A stretch of 64,000 bases of DNA, from the NCBI RefSeq assembly GCF_001042675.1, contig NZ_AP012333.1:744001-808000 (forward strand). The letters run 5' to 3'. Below are positions 1 to 9,119 of this stretch, one piece after another. Made by a program: the position numbers and the translations under genes. The notes below the pieces were generated by a model. That model was not told the DNA's origin, ran no database searches, and saw only the letters and a list, made by a program, of their open reading frames with translations. Each line of letters opens with the position of its first letter. Within the stretch, counting starts at the first letter, position 1. This DNA is from Parascardovia denticolens DSM 10105 = JCM 12538. Its GTDB lineage: Bacteria > Actinomycetota > Actinomycetes > Actinomycetales > Bifidobacteriaceae.

Positions 1-1
1 C

Positions 2-193
2 CATGATTTCGCCCTCCTGTCCCGCATCGCCCACCGCTGTTACGTCATCGACCAAGGGCGTCTGGTGGAGGAAGGGGCTTGCCAGGGGATCCTGGAGAAT
101 CCGCAGGAGGACGTCACCCGTCACCTGGTGGAATCCGCCCGAGCCTTGTCTTTACGCAAGGACTCAGAGAGAGGGCCGCATGAGCATGAATAA
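2..193 (+). CDS. C-terminal end of an ABC transporter ATP-binding protein (partial, cut by window start)
   Basis: Read in frame 2, the window opens with HDFALLSRIAHRCYVIDQGR and runs 63 residues to a TAA stop. The leading His-Asp is the switch (H-loop) histidine that follows the D-loop in ABC ATPases. The next segment, VIDQGRLVEEG, is the usual end of an oligopeptide/dipeptide (DppD/OppD-type) ATPase domain. The stop codon overlaps the start of the next ATPase gene by 14 bases, the usual arrangement for paired DppD-DppF subunits. The Walker motifs lie outside the window, so the family call depends on this tail and on the neighbour. Confidence 0.75.
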   Translation, partial: HDFALLSRIAHRCYVIDQGRLVEEGACQGILENPQEDVTRHLVESARALSLRKDSERGPHEHE

Positions 194-1049
194 AACGGAC
201 GCCGAGAATGACGGGAATACTGTGAATGGCAGGAATGGCGTGGGTACCGTGAAAGAGGCGGACGCCGGGAATGGTGAGAAGGAGGCCGGCCGTCCCCTCC
301 TGGAAGTGAAAGAAATCGGCAAACGGTACGCTGGCTCTTCCCAGCCGGCTGTTGACAGGATCTCCTTCCGCCTTTTCCCCGGGCAGGCTTTGGCCTTGGT
401 CGGGGAGTCCGGCTCAGGGAAGTCGACGACCCTCCGCTTGGCACTTGGGCTGGACCAAGCCGACCAGGGTCAGGTTTTCTTCGAAGGGCGGAGTCTGGAT
501 CAACCCGCGGTTTCGTCCGATCTGAAGGCGCAGACCGGTCTGGTCTTCCAAAACCCCTTCACCTCCCTCAACCCCCGGTGGACGGTGGCCTCGATTGTCT
601 CCGAACCCTTGCTGATCAAACGCCGGGGGGAGCGAAGAATGGGGAAGGAGGAAGTGCGGGCCCGGGTGCTGCAAGCCTTGACTCAGGTATCTCTGGACCC
701 CCGGGACTTTCTCGGCCGTTTCCCCCAGGACCTGTCGGGCGGCCAGGCCCAAAGGGTGGCCATGGCCCGGGCCCTGGTTCGTCATCCCCGGCTTTTCGTC
801 GCCGATGAGCCGGTGAGCGCCGTGGACGTGGGCGGCCGTTTGAGCGTGGTCCGCGCCTTCCAGGGTCTGAAAGAGGAAGGGAAGTCCTTGCTCTTGGTCC
901 TTCATGACCTGGGAATCGCCCAACAGCTGGCCGACCGGATAATGGTCATGCGCCAAGGGCGTTTGGTCGAGGAGGGGACGGCCGAGGACGTGATCGGACA
1001 TCCCCGGCAGGCTTATACACGTCAGCTGCTCGCCGCCGCTGAATGGTAG
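180..1049 (+). CDS. Peptide/nickel-type ABC transporter ATP-binding protein (DppF/OppF-like)
   Basis: This 289-residue ATPase would power uptake of peptides or similar substrates together with the upstream ATPase. After a polar, low-complexity N-terminal stretch of about 38 residues, it has Walker A (GESGSGKST, about residues 75-83), a Q-loop in VFQNPFTSLNPR, the signature LSGGQAQR, Walker B LFVADEPVSAVD and the H-loop LVLHD. The phrase NPFTSLNPR is typical of the Opp/Dpp branch. The start at 180 is chosen because GAGAGAGGG lies just upstream and the gene overlaps the end of its partner by 14 bases. The substrate cannot be read from the sequence. Confidence 0.88.
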   Translation: MSMNKTDAENDGNTVNGRNGVGTVKEADAGNGEKEAGRPLLEVKEIGKRYAGSSQPAVDRISFRLFPGQALALVGESGSGKSTTLRLALGLDQADQGQVFFEGRSLDQPAVSSDLKAQTGLVFQNPFTSLNPRWTVASIVSEPLLIKRRGERRMGKEEVRARVLQALTQVSLDPRDFLGRFPQDLSGGQAQRVAMARALVRHPRLFVADEPVSAVDVGGRLSVVRAFQGLKEEGKSLLLVLHDLGIAQQLADRIMVMRQGRLVEEGTAEDVIGHPRQAYTRQLLAAAEW

Positions 1050-1109
1050 ATTTCGAATGGTAGATTTGAATGGTCAACCAGGGGCAGACCGCAGGCAAAA
1101 GAGGGTGGC

Positions 1110-2465
1110 ATGACTTTATCGGCAGTGCAATGGGATTTCGCCAGTCAAAAGGCTGAGGATAACTATCGGCGGGCTTTGCGCCGGTATCCGGCCCAGGTGG
1201 TGGTGGATCTGGCCACGTTGAGGGACAATATGAAGGCCATGGTCGATCGGGTCCATGCCGTCAGCCCTTCCACGGCCGTTCTGGGAGTGGTCAAGGCCGA
1301 CGCCTACGGGCATGGCCTCTTGCCGACCGCCCTAGCCGCCTTGGCTGGAGGGGCCACCTGGCTGGGGACGGCCCAGTCCCGCGAAGCCCTGCTCCTGCGC
1401 CAGAAAGGGGTCGGCCCTGATCGGGCCCGGATCATCACCTGGCTCTATAACGGCCGGCAAGACCCCTTCGATCGGCTGATTTCCCAAGACATCGACCTGG
1501 CGGTCGGCTCCTTGGCTGGAATCGACGCCATCGTCCGCGGGGCCCAGAAGATCGGTCGCCCGGCCCGGGTGCATGTGAAAGTGGACACCGGTTTCGGCAG
1601 GAACGGTTTCACCCCGGAAGAGTTTGACCAGGCTTTGACCCGCTTGCGTCAGGGGGTGGATGCCGGCCAGCTGGAAGTGGTCGGCCAATGGAGCCACCTG
1701 TCCGTGGCCGACGCCCCCGAGGACCCGGCCAGCAGACGGGCGACCGACGATCAGATAGCCCTCTTCAACGAATTCACCGACCGCATGAAGGTCGCCGGCC
1801 TTCCTCCTTCCATACGGCATCTGGCAAATACGGCCGCCACTTTCACCCGGCCGGAGATTTATTTCGAGCTGGTCCGCCCCGGGGTGGGGCTTTACGGGTA
1901 CGAGCCGGATCCGGTCATGGGGACCGGGGAGGATTACGGCCTCAAGCCGGCCATGACCTTACAGGCTCAACTGGGGACGGTCAAGAACCTTCCGGCCGGC
2001 CATTCCATCTCTTATGGCCGCACCTATCTGACCGAAGGGGAGACCTCCACGGCTGATCTGCCTTTGGGCTACGCCGACGGGATCCCCCGTTCCGCTTCCG
2101 GTTTCAACCGGGCCGGGGCCTTAGGGGTGGATCATCCTGGCGGCCCCGTCCGGATCATGACCAACCAGGGGCCTCGCCTGGTCCGGGTCAGCGGTCGGGT
2201 CTGCATGGATCAGTGCATCCTGGACCTGCATGGGTCGGCCGAGGATTGGGGGGTGAGCGAAGGCGACACGGTGGAGCTTTTCGGACCTGGTCGGGGAGAG
2301 GCTTACGCCGAGCCGACCGCCGATGATTGGGCCCGGGCAGCCGGGACCATATCCTATGAGATCTTCACCTGCCTGCGTAACCGGATCCCCCGTCTCTACC
2401 TCCATGCCCAGAACGTCCTGTCTGCGGAGGACGTGGGCCTGCTGGACCCGACCACGGTGATCTGA
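1110..2465 (+). CDS. alr: Alanine racemase
   Basis: The enzyme interconverts L- and D-alanine with pyridoxal phosphate, supplying D-Ala for the peptidoglycan precursors made by the dcw genes further on. The cofactor lysine is in VVKADAYGHG (K62). The second catalytic base, a tyrosine, fits the ISYGRTY motif near residue 300. The C-terminal beta domain contains RVSGRVCMDQ. At 451 residues it is longer than the usual 360-380, through an N-terminal extension of about 25 residues and insertions in the C-terminal domain. The start ATG follows GAGGGTGG. It runs in the same direction as dgt and dnaG. Confidence 0.95.
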   Translation: MTLSAVQWDFASQKAEDNYRRALRRYPAQVVVDLATLRDNMKAMVDRVHAVSPSTAVLGVVKADAYGHGLLPTALAALAGGATWLGTAQSREALLLRQKGVGPDRARIITWLYNGRQDPFDRLISQDIDLAVGSLAGIDAIVRGAQKIGRPARVHVKVDTGFGRNGFTPEEFDQALTRLRQGVDAGQLEVVGQWSHLSVADAPEDPASRRATDDQIALFNEFTDRMKVAGLPPSIRHLANTAATFTRPEIYFELVRPGVGLYGYEPDPVMGTGEDYGLKPAMTLQAQLGTVKNLPAGHSISYGRTYLTEGETSTADLPLGYADGIPRSASGFNRAGALGVDHPGGPVRIMTNQGPRLVRVSGRVCMDQCILDLHGSAEDWGVSEGDTVELFGPGRGEAYAEPTADDWARAAGTISYEIFTCLRNRIPRLYLHAQNVLSAEDVGLLDPTTVI

Positions 2466-2522
2466 TTTCCCAAAGAGTTGAAATTCCAAGGAAAATCGAG
2501 CCTTCCCCTTAGAGTTCAAGGT

Positions 2523-3821
2523 ATGGCAGGTCATCTGGATGAATTCGACGCCGAGAAGTCCTTGCGGTCTGAAGGGTATTCGGCTTTTGACGAGGAGCGG
2601 TGGGCCCCTGAAGCGGCCAAGTCGCGCAAAAGGACCGAATTCGAACGGGACCGGGCCCGCATCGTCCATTCATCGGCCTTGCGCAGGCTGGGGGCAAAGA
2701 CCCAGATCCTGGTCGCCGGCACCGATGATTTCGCCCGTACCCGTCTCACCCATACCTTGGAGGTCGCCCAGATCGGCCGGCAAATCGCCCAAATGGTCGG
2801 CTGCGACCCGGATGTGGTCGATTGCGCCTGTCTCTGCCACGATTTGGGGCATCCTCCTTTCGGCCATAACGGGGAGAAAAAGCTGGCGGAGATCGCCGAG
2901 CCCATCGGAGGTTTCGAAGGCAACGCCCAGACCTTCCGCCTCCTGACCCGTTTAGAGCCGAAGATCTTCCGCCCCGACGGCCGCAGCGCCGGGGTCAACC
3001 TGACCAGGACGGCCTTGGACGCCGCCACCAAATACCCTTGGACCAAGGAGGAAGGGGCCAGACATCCCGATGGCCCCCGGGGCAACAAATTCTGCGTCTA
3101 CCCCGACGACCGGGAGGCTTTCGACTGGCTGAAGATCGGGGCCCGACCTTGGGCCAAACCCATGGAATGCCAAATCATGGACCTGTCCGATGACATCGCC
3201 TACAGCGTGCATGATGTGGAGGACGCCATCGTCGCCTCCTCCTTCGACCCCCTGGCCATGAGGGACGCGAAGGTCCTGGACGGGTTCGTGGCCGCGACCA
3301 GGGACTGGTACGGGAGCTCCTGGGATGGGGAGGGGCTCCTGGCGGCCATCGAACGGCTGCAGAAAGACAAGGTCTTCCCCGAATATTTCACCGGGACCCG
3401 GCACTCCCTGGCCCAGCTAAAGAACACCACCTCCCGCCTGATCGGGCGGTTCACGGCTTCGGCCGAAAGGGCTACCAGGGAAAAGTACGGCCAGGGGAAC
3501 CTGACCCGCTACAGCGCCTCCATGATCGTCCCCGAACAAACCCAGTACGAAATCATCGCTTTGAAGGGGATCGCGGCCTACTTCGTCATGGAACCCCGGG
3601 AGCATGAGGCCTTCCACCACGAGCAGCTGACCATCATCGAGGACTTGGTGGACTTGTTCATGAAGGATTCCCCCCACATGAGCGACGCTTTGGACCCCGC
3701 CTTCATCGAGGACTGGGAGGAGGCCACCAACGACGAGGAGCGCTTGCGGGTGGCCATCGACCAGGTGGCCAGTCTCACTGATGGTTCCGCCTTGACCTTG
3801 CATTCGCTTTTCTTCAGTTGA
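2523..3821 (+). CDS. dgt: Deoxyguanosinetriphosphate triphosphohydrolase (dGTPase), HD superfamily
   Basis: The predicted reaction is dGTP to deoxyguanosine plus triphosphate. The metal-binding HD signature is present: RTRLTHTLEVAQIGRQIA (H77) followed by CLCHDLGHPPFGHNGE (H106-D107), and later QIMDLSDDIAYSVHDVEDA. The region SALRRLGAKTQ is also typical of the dGTPase family. From this start the protein has 432 residues. An in-frame TTG at 2478 would add 15 residues but has almost no space for a ribosome site. The ATG at 2523 has AGAG eight bases upstream, so it is preferred, though not certain. dnaG follows after 156 bases. Confidence 0.88.
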   Translation: MAGHLDEFDAEKSLRSEGYSAFDEERWAPEAAKSRKRTEFERDRARIVHSSALRRLGAKTQILVAGTDDFARTRLTHTLEVAQIGRQIAQMVGCDPDVVDCACLCHDLGHPPFGHNGEKKLAEIAEPIGGFEGNAQTFRLLTRLEPKIFRPDGRSAGVNLTRTALDAATKYPWTKEEGARHPDGPRGNKFCVYPDDREAFDWLKIGARPWAKPMECQIMDLSDDIAYSVHDVEDAIVASSFDPLAMRDAKVLDGFVAATRDWYGSSWDGEGLLAAIERLQKDKVFPEYFTGTRHSLAQLKNTTSRLIGRFTASAERATREKYGQGNLTRYSASMIVPEQTQYEIIALKGIAAYFVMEPREHEAFHHEQLTIIEDLVDLFMKDSPHMSDALDPAFIEDWEEATNDEERLRVAIDQVASLTDGSALTLHSLFFS

Positions 3822-3977
3822 GTTTCCCGGGCCGCCGTGTCTTTCATCGCTGTCTTACTTACCGTCGGCCCATTCACCGTCGTGTCTTTCAGGTTGAGGC
3901 TGGGGTAGAATAAAATTCCTTGACTTGGTGCCCGGGCAATCGTCTCAGGCCTGATCGCCAAATCGGAAAGGAGTGCC

Positions 3978-6149
3978 ATGCCTGGCTATATCAGCAAGAA
4001 AAGCGTGGAGCAGGTTCGGGCGGCGGCCGACCTGTACGATATCGTCAGCGCTGATGTCACCCTGAAAAATAGCGGGGCTGGCTCCTTCGTCGGTCTCTGC
4101 CCCTTCCATGACGAGAAGACCGGCTCCTTCCACGTGCGTCCCTCTCTGGGGACCTGGCACTGCTTCGGCTGCGGGCTGGGCGGGGACGTCTTCGGCTATG
4201 TGGAGCAGAAGGAGAACGTCGATTTCGCCCAAGCCGTGGAGCTTTTGGCCGACCGTTACCATATCGAGCTGGAATACGAGGACCAGGGCCGGGGGAAGAC
4301 GGACCGTCAGCGCAAAGGGGCCACCCGTGCCCGGCTGCTCGAAGTCTGCGAACAGACCCAGAAGTTCTTCGCCTCCCAGCTGCCCACCGATGATGCCCTC
4401 CCCGCCCGCAAACTTCTGGGCGGCCGCAATTTCACCCAAAGCGATTGCGAACGATTCGGCTGCGGCTACGCCCCACAAGGCTGGGACACTTTGGTCCGGC
4501 ATCTGTCCTCCTTGGGCTACACCCAGGAAGAGATGGTGGAGGCGGGCGTGGCCCGTCGGGGGCAGAACAATTCTGCCTATGATTATTTCCGAGGCCGGGC
4601 CACCTGGCCCATCCGCGATTCCACTGGCAGGACGGTCGGTTTCGGGGCCCGCCGCCTTTACGATGACGACAAGATCGAAGCCAAGTACATCAACACCCCG
4701 GATACGGCCCTCTACCATAAGAACCAGGTCCTTTACGGGATCGACATCGCCAAGCCCAACATCGTCAAAAAGAGGCAGATCGTCATCGTGGAAGGCTACA
4801 CCGATGTGATGGCCTGTCATCTGGCTGGGGTGGATGTGGCCGTGGCCACTTGCGGCACCGCTTTCGGCCAGGAGCACGCCAAGATCGTCCGCAGGTTCAT
4901 CCGCGACGATTCCCTGGGCGCCGTCCAGCTGGTCGGGCCTACCCATGGGTCCGGGGTCATCTTCACCTTTGATGGGGATGCGGCCGGGCAGAAGGCGGCC
5001 TTGCACGCTTTCGGCCTGGATGACGCATTTCTGACCCAGACTTTCGTGGCGGTGGCCCGCGAGAATCTGGACCCTTGCGATTTACGCATCAAATACGGGG
5101 ACGAAGCCGTCCGCAACCTCATCCATGATCGGGTCCCGCTTTACGACTTCGTCATCCAAGCGGCCATCCGTTCCTTTGACACCCAATTCACGACCGGCCT
5201 GGTCGGCGCCATGAAGGCGGTTGCTCCGGTCATAGCCAAAATCCGGGATGACTCTTTGTTGGATTCCTACACCCGCAAATACGCCGGGCAGATTGGGGTG
5301 AGCGTGGGGGACCTGCGTCGGGAGGTCTTGGCGGAACGCAGGAGGCAGCGGATTGCCTCCGCTGACGCCTACGTTCCGCGGCGGTCCGCTTATGGGACAG
5401 GCTCTTATGAAAACTCTTTCGGCTACGGGGGCGGGGCTGGCAGCGGTCCGGGAGGATTCGAATCGGACCGTTCCTCGGATTCGCAGCCTTTGGATCGCCG
5501 CCTCTTCCAGGAATGGGCCAATAGGAAGAAAGCTATCGACAAAGGCTATTACCGGGTCGATGACACGGTCTTCTCCACCGAACAACAGTTTTTCGGCATC
5601 CTCATCCAATCGCCTCTGGCCTTGACCGGCCCGATGAACGCCGAGCTTTTCTCCCGCTTGACCCGGCGCTGTTTCACCACGCCCGTTTTCCGCAGCATGT
5701 TCGACGCCTTGGAAGTGGCCGGGGGACTCCCGCAGTCCGATACACCTCAAGGGCTATGGATCCATGAGCTGACCAAGGCGGCCGGCCCCGTCCTCACCCG
5801 GGTGATCAATGAACTGGCGGTCCTGCCTCTGCCTTTGTCGGCGAAGAACCGGACTTCGGCCGGGTCCGATCAGACGGCGTCCTCGACTGGTCCCGGACCT
5901 TCTGGTCGTCCTCAAGGACCGGCTCCGGTGCAGCTGGCCCCAGCCACGGAGGCCGAGGTCAAGTTCGCCCATCAGCTTCTCGTAGGGATTCTGGACGCTG
6001 ACGCCATGAGGGCAATAGCCCAGTTGAAACGCAAGATGAATCGCTTGCCTGAAGGCGAGGAGAAGATCCGCCTGCTGGGGACCATGAACACCATTGAAAC
6101 CTGGCGGAAGGACCTGACCGCCCAAGCTTACGGGAACACCAACTATTAA
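3978..6149 (+). CDS. dnaG: DNA primase
   Basis: Synthesises RNA primers at the replication fork. The 723-residue protein starts with a CHC2 zinc finger (C41, H44, C62, C65). The catalytic RNA-polymerase core follows, with a Toprim fold marked by VIVEGYTDVMA and the metal-binding FTFDGDAAGQKAA. The C-terminal half, after a Ser/Gly-rich linker at about residues 465-495, is divergent and should be the DnaB-interaction region. The ATG is preceded by AAAGGAG. The arrangement dgt-dnaG is common in actinobacteria. Confidence 0.96.
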   Translation: MPGYISKKSVEQVRAAADLYDIVSADVTLKNSGAGSFVGLCPFHDEKTGSFHVRPSLGTWHCFGCGLGGDVFGYVEQKENVDFAQAVELLADRYHIELEYEDQGRGKTDRQRKGATRARLLEVCEQTQKFFASQLPTDDALPARKLLGGRNFTQSDCERFGCGYAPQGWDTLVRHLSSLGYTQEEMVEAGVARRGQNNSAYDYFRGRATWPIRDSTGRTVGFGARRLYDDDKIEAKYINTPDTALYHKNQVLYGIDIAKPNIVKKRQIVIVEGYTDVMACHLAGVDVAVATCGTAFGQEHAKIVRRFIRDDSLGAVQLVGPTHGSGVIFTFDGDAAGQKAALHAFGLDDAFLTQTFVAVARENLDPCDLRIKYGDEAVRNLIHDRVPLYDFVIQAAIRSFDTQFTTGLVGAMKAVAPVIAKIRDDSLLDSYTRKYAGQIGVSVGDLRREVLAERRRQRIASADAYVPRRSAYGTGSYENSFGYGGGAGSGPGGFESDRSSDSQPLDRRLFQEWANRKKAIDKGYYRVDDTVFSTEQQFFGILIQSPLALTGPMNAELFSRLTRRCFTTPVFRSMFDALEVAGGLPQSDTPQGLWIHELTKAAGPVLTRVINELAVLPLPLSAKNRTSAGSDQTASSTGPGPSGRPQGPAPVQLAPATEAEVKFAHQLLVGILDADAMRAIAQLKRKMNRLPEGEEKIRLLGTMNTIETWRKDLTAQAYGNTNY

Positions 6150-6171
6150 GACGATTGAAGACGATTGAAGG
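6150..6171 (+). repeat. Tandem 11-bp duplication after dnaG
   Basis: Directly after the dnaG stop codon the 11-base unit AAGACGATTGA occurs twice, head to tail. It lies in the 166-bp convergent gap between dnaG and lexA. No function is evident. It may be a simple slippage duplication. Confidence 0.5.
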
Positions 6172-6315
6172 CTATTTAGGGCTATGGAGTCAGTGGAGTC
6201 TGACCGTTGACCGGGTCTTAGGGAAGTCCTGTGCGCGATCTTACCGGCGTTTGTGCTTGCAGAATGTGGCTTGCTGGAACCGTTTTTGCCAGAGAGCGGT
6301 TTTGCCGGAGATCAG

Positions 6316-7146
6316 CTAGATTTTGCGCAGGACGGTCACCACTTTGCCCATGATCTGGGCATAGGTCCCGTCGATGGGGGAGTAGGCCGGATTGTGAGGC
6401 ATGAGCCAGACATGCCCGCTTTTGTCCCTGCGGAAGGTCTTGACCGTGGCCTCATCGTCCAGAAGGGCGGCCACGATGTCCCCATTCTCGGCCGTCTTCT
6501 GCTCGCGGATGACCACGAAGTCCCCGTCGCAGATGGCGGCGTCGACCATGGAATCGCCATGAACCTCCAACATGAAGAGGGTCCCTTCCCCTGTCAGGCG
6601 TTCCGGCAGGCGCATGACATCGTCCACATGCTGTTCCGCCGTGATGGGCACGCCGGCCGCGATGCGTCCGACTAGGGGGACGTCGTGGGATTGGGCGATG
6701 GATTCGCTTTCGGATTGTGAAGGGAATGGGTAGATTTCCGCTCGTGCGCTGGTTGGCCGTCCGGATCCCTCGTTTTCGGCTGTTTCTCGGTCTTGATTCT
6801 CGTCCTTTGGTTCGAGGTCGGATTCACCGTCTGAGATCTCCTGTTCGGTGATCGACTGGGGCTCCTCACTCGTGATGAGCTCTATAGCCCGCCCCTTATT
6901 GGCGGCCATGCGGATATAGCCTTTCTTCTCCAAGACGTCCAATTGATGTTTGACGGATGAAGTCGACTTGAGGCCCACCAAGGCCGCGATTTCGCGGAAA
7001 GAGGGGATATAACCCTGGCTGGTCGAATAGTGGCGGATGGCCTCCAGAACTTGAAGCTGACGGACCGTCAAGCCAAGGGACCGGGCTGTATCCGGCTGTG
7101 CGGGGGTTCCGTTCGTGGCGTGTGCGCCAAAGGGGACTGTCGTCAT
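6316..7146 (-). CDS. lexA: LexA repressor, SOS response regulator
   Basis: This is the SOS repressor that cleaves itself when RecA is activated. The N-terminal winged helix (LTVRQLQVLEAIRHYSTSQG, then a recognition helix around STSSVKHQLDVLEKKGYI) binds DNA. The peptidase domain contains the Ala-Gly cleavage site in VGRIAAGVP, the catalytic serine in HGDSM and the lysine in ATVKTF. The linker between the domains is unusually long and acidic (about 70 residues), making 276 residues against about 200-240 normally. The ATG at 7146 has GAGGA six bases upstream. The in-frame ATG at 7152 has none and is rejected. Three LexA boxes lie upstream, implying autoregulation. Confidence 0.96.
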   Translation of the reverse strand: MTTVPFGAHATNGTPAQPDTARSLGLTVRQLQVLEAIRHYSTSQGYIPSFREIAALVGLKSTSSVKHQLDVLEKKGYIRMAANKGRAIELITSEEPQSITEQEISDGESDLEPKDENQDRETAENEGSGRPTSARAEIYPFPSQSESESIAQSHDVPLVGRIAAGVPITAEQHVDDVMRLPERLTGEGTLFMLEVHGDSMVDAAICDGDFVVIREQKTAENGDIVAALLDDEATVKTFRRDKSGHVWLMPHNPAYSPIDGTYAQIMGKVVTVLRKI

Positions 7147-7202
7147 AATCATTCCTCACTGTGGGTCTTGTTCTCGATTATAGCGTGAATTCTTTGTAAA
7201 GG

Positions 7203-7216
7203 CAAACAGATGTTCG
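7203..7216. promoter_or_regulatory. LexA box 1 (SOS box)
   Basis: The sequence CAAACAGATGTTCG matches the Gram-positive LexA box CGAAC-N4-GTTCG except for one base in the left half. It lies 57 bases upstream of the lexA start, in the divergent region shared with the LysM gene. Confidence 0.8.
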
Positions 7217-7236
7217 AAAAATGGTCTTGAAATAGT

Positions 7237-7250
7237 CGAACAGATGTGCG
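7237..7250. promoter_or_regulatory. LexA box 2 (SOS box)
   Basis: The sequence CGAACAGATGTGCG matches CGAAC-N4-GTTCG with one mismatch in the right half. Its centre is 34 bp from the centre of box 1. Confidence 0.85.
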
Positions 7251-7256
7251 AAAATA

Positions 7257-7270
7257 AGAACACCTGTTCG
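7257..7270. promoter_or_regulatory. LexA box 3 (SOS box)
   Basis: The sequence AGAACACCTGTTCG contains a perfect GAAC-N4-GTTC dyad. Its centre is 20 bp, about two helical turns, from box 2. This supports cooperative or paired binding in front of both divergent genes. Confidence 0.88.
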
Positions 7271-7393
7271 AAACATCTCTTCGACGATGGTTGGAAAAAG
7301 ACGTAGAAAAGACATGGAAGCAAGAGCTGATGCGGGAATGGGGACAACGTGAACAAGGGCCCGGCGGAAACCGGGCGACTTGAAGGAGGAACA

Positions 7394-7789
7394 ATGACTC
7401 AGGCATATGCAAGGAGCATGAACCGAATTGGTGGCGGCCGGGCCGCCACCATGCGGAAGTCCGGACGGCGTCATCACATCAGGGTGAGGCTGACCCCCTT
7501 GGGCAAGGGTTTCGTCGGTTTGCTTTGCTTTGGCGTTTTCGCCGGCGGATTCGGTCTGGCCCATCGGGCCCAAGCCCAGCCGGAGGATACAAGGCCCCAG
7601 GTCGTCCATTCTTATGTGGTCGGGCCGGGAGACAGTCTCTGGAAATTCGCTCAAGAGAATTTGCCGGAAGGTCAGAGCGTGGACGAGTACATGATTTATC
7701 TGGCCAAACTCAATCATCTGACTTCCACCACCTTGGTCACCGGTCAGAGGATCGTCGTCCCGGAAAGCCAGGACAATCTGACCAAATAG
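7394..7789 (+). CDS. LysM-domain membrane protein, probable SOS-induced division inhibitor (YneA/ChiZ-like)
   Basis: This 131-residue protein has a basic cytoplasmic N-terminus, one membrane segment (LGKGFVGLLCFGVFAGGFGL, about residues 36-57) and an extracellular LysM domain (SYVVGPGDSLWKFAQENL to LVTGQRIVVP), which binds peptidoglycan. A small LysM protein divergent from lexA is the hallmark of the SOS division inhibitors YneA of Bacillus and ChiZ of mycobacteria. The three LexA boxes in the shared promoter support the same role here. The ATG at 7394 has a perfect AAGGAGG. The longer GTG start at 7349 is therefore unlikely. The inhibitor role is inferred from layout, not shown. Confidence 0.85.
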   Translation: MTQAYARSMNRIGGGRAATMRKSGRRHHIRVRLTPLGKGFVGLLCFGVFAGGFGLAHRAQAQPEDTRPQVVHSYVVGPGDSLWKFAQENLPEGQSVDEYMIYLAKLNHLTSTTLVTGQRIVVPESQDNLTK

Positions 7790-7973
7790 TGAACCGAACA
7801 ACCTCCTTGATTGCCACGGACTGCTAGGAACGGCTAGGAAAGCGGATGGGTGAAGGGAAGTGTGCGCGCTATAGATAGTGAGTCATGCCAGATGGGATGG
7901 TCTCCCGTTGCGTCTTCTTCGGGTAGTAACCTGGGAACGCATTCATTTTCGGTATAAAGAGAGATGGATTATT

Positions 7974-9110
7974 ATGACTCGAGAGGACTGGATAGAGTAT
8001 TTTGAAGCGGTGAATTCTCGTACTCCTTCCGAAGAAGAGATATCCCAGGCCTTGGCGGACGGTGAGTTCCAGGAGGGATCTCAGCCGGCTCCGGCCTTCC
8101 CTGCTGCGGCTCAGCCGACTTACGTCCCAACAGCTTATCCTTATACGCAACAGACACAGGCTCAGACGGCTCAAAGTCAGCCGGCTCCGGTTCAGGTGAC
8201 ACGAACCCTGACTCAACCGCAAACACAAGCGCAGCCGCGGGCGATACCGCTTCAACAAGCGGCCGTTAATGGTGGTCAGACGCTACCGAGGGTCTGGCAG
8301 AAGGGTGGCAATTATTTCTCTTGGTTCGCGCATTGCCTGAAAAACCCTCAGGGGATCGCCGGGGAAAGTCGTCCCGGTGCTGGCCTGGTGACCATGGTGG
8401 TCTCCGCTCTCCTTCTCGGGTTCGCCATCGTCAACGCCTTGCACCGCGTCGTCAACTCCTTCTTCAACGGGATCGAGCAATTGATGCGGGCGAGCATATC
8501 CTCCTCCACGGCGGATTTCTCCGCTCTTAATCTCCTGCGTTCCTACCTTGATCAGAACATGGGGTGGGGGCAAGCCTTCCTGTATTCCTTGCTCGTCTTC
8601 GTCATCTATCTGGTGGCTCTGGTCCTGCCGGCAGGCTTCAATCGTCTTGCGACCAAGGGTCAGCCCCAGCAGGAAGGTTTCATTGATTTCTGTGGACGTT
8701 ATCTGACCTTGTACCCCCTGATGGTCATCATCAATCTGGTCGCTCTCATCGTCAGTTTCTTCGTCCCCAGCACCCTTTTGCTGACCACGTCCAGCTTCGG
8801 CGCGCTCACGTCCGTCTTCAGCGCCCCGCCCCAGGATTGGGCGAAGAGAATGGCCGATGCAGTCCCCGATCTCGGGGGCTCTTTGGCGGCCATGTCCATC
8901 ATCATGACGTTGATCGTGATCGGTTTCGTCTGGATCTTGGTCGTCTTCGCCAAATCGTCGGCCAGCTCCCTGGGGAAGGTCAACAACATCTACATGACCT
9001 TCTTCCTCATGCTTCTCCTCATCCTCGTCGCATATCTGGTGGCCCGTTTCGTAGGAGGCAACCTCACGTCGCTCTTCACTGGGATGTCCCAGGTCTCAAA
9101 GAATTTCTAA
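7974..9110 (+). CDS. Polytopic membrane protein with N-terminal W-F-R-P-S module (unknown function)
   Basis: The protein has 378 residues. It begins with a short conserved-looking module, DWIEYFEAVNSRTPSEEEIS, ending near residue 32. A disordered Pro/Gln/Ala/Thr-rich stretch follows to about residue 100, and then about five hydrophobic segments (for example GLVTMVVSALLLGFAIVNAL and AFLYSLLVFVIYLVALVLPA). The start at 7974 follows AAGAGAGATGG. An upstream in-frame GTG at 7878 would add a non-hydrophobic leader and is rejected. The next gene begins ten bases after its stop and encodes a protein with a related N-terminal module, so the pair should form an operon. No enzymatic motif was seen. It sits between the LysM gene and nrdR, which are usually neighbours in actinobacteria. 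Confidence 0.78.
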   Translation: MTREDWIEYFEAVNSRTPSEEEISQALADGEFQEGSQPAPAFPAAAQPTYVPTAYPYTQQTQAQTAQSQPAPVQVTRTLTQPQTQAQPRAIPLQQAAVNGGQTLPRVWQKGGNYFSWFAHCLKNPQGIAGESRPGAGLVTMVVSALLLGFAIVNALHRVVNSFFNGIEQLMRASISSSTADFSALNLLRSYLDQNMGWGQAFLYSLLVFVIYLVALVLPAGFNRLATKGQPQQEGFIDFCGRYLTLYPLMVIINLVALIVSFFVPSTLLLTTSSFGALTSVFSAPPQDWAKRMADAVPDLGGSLAAMSIIMTLIVIGFVWILVVFAKSSASSLGKVNNIYMTFFLMLLLILVAYLVARFVGGNLTSLFTGMSQVSKNF

Positions 9111-9119
9111 GGAGGGAAA

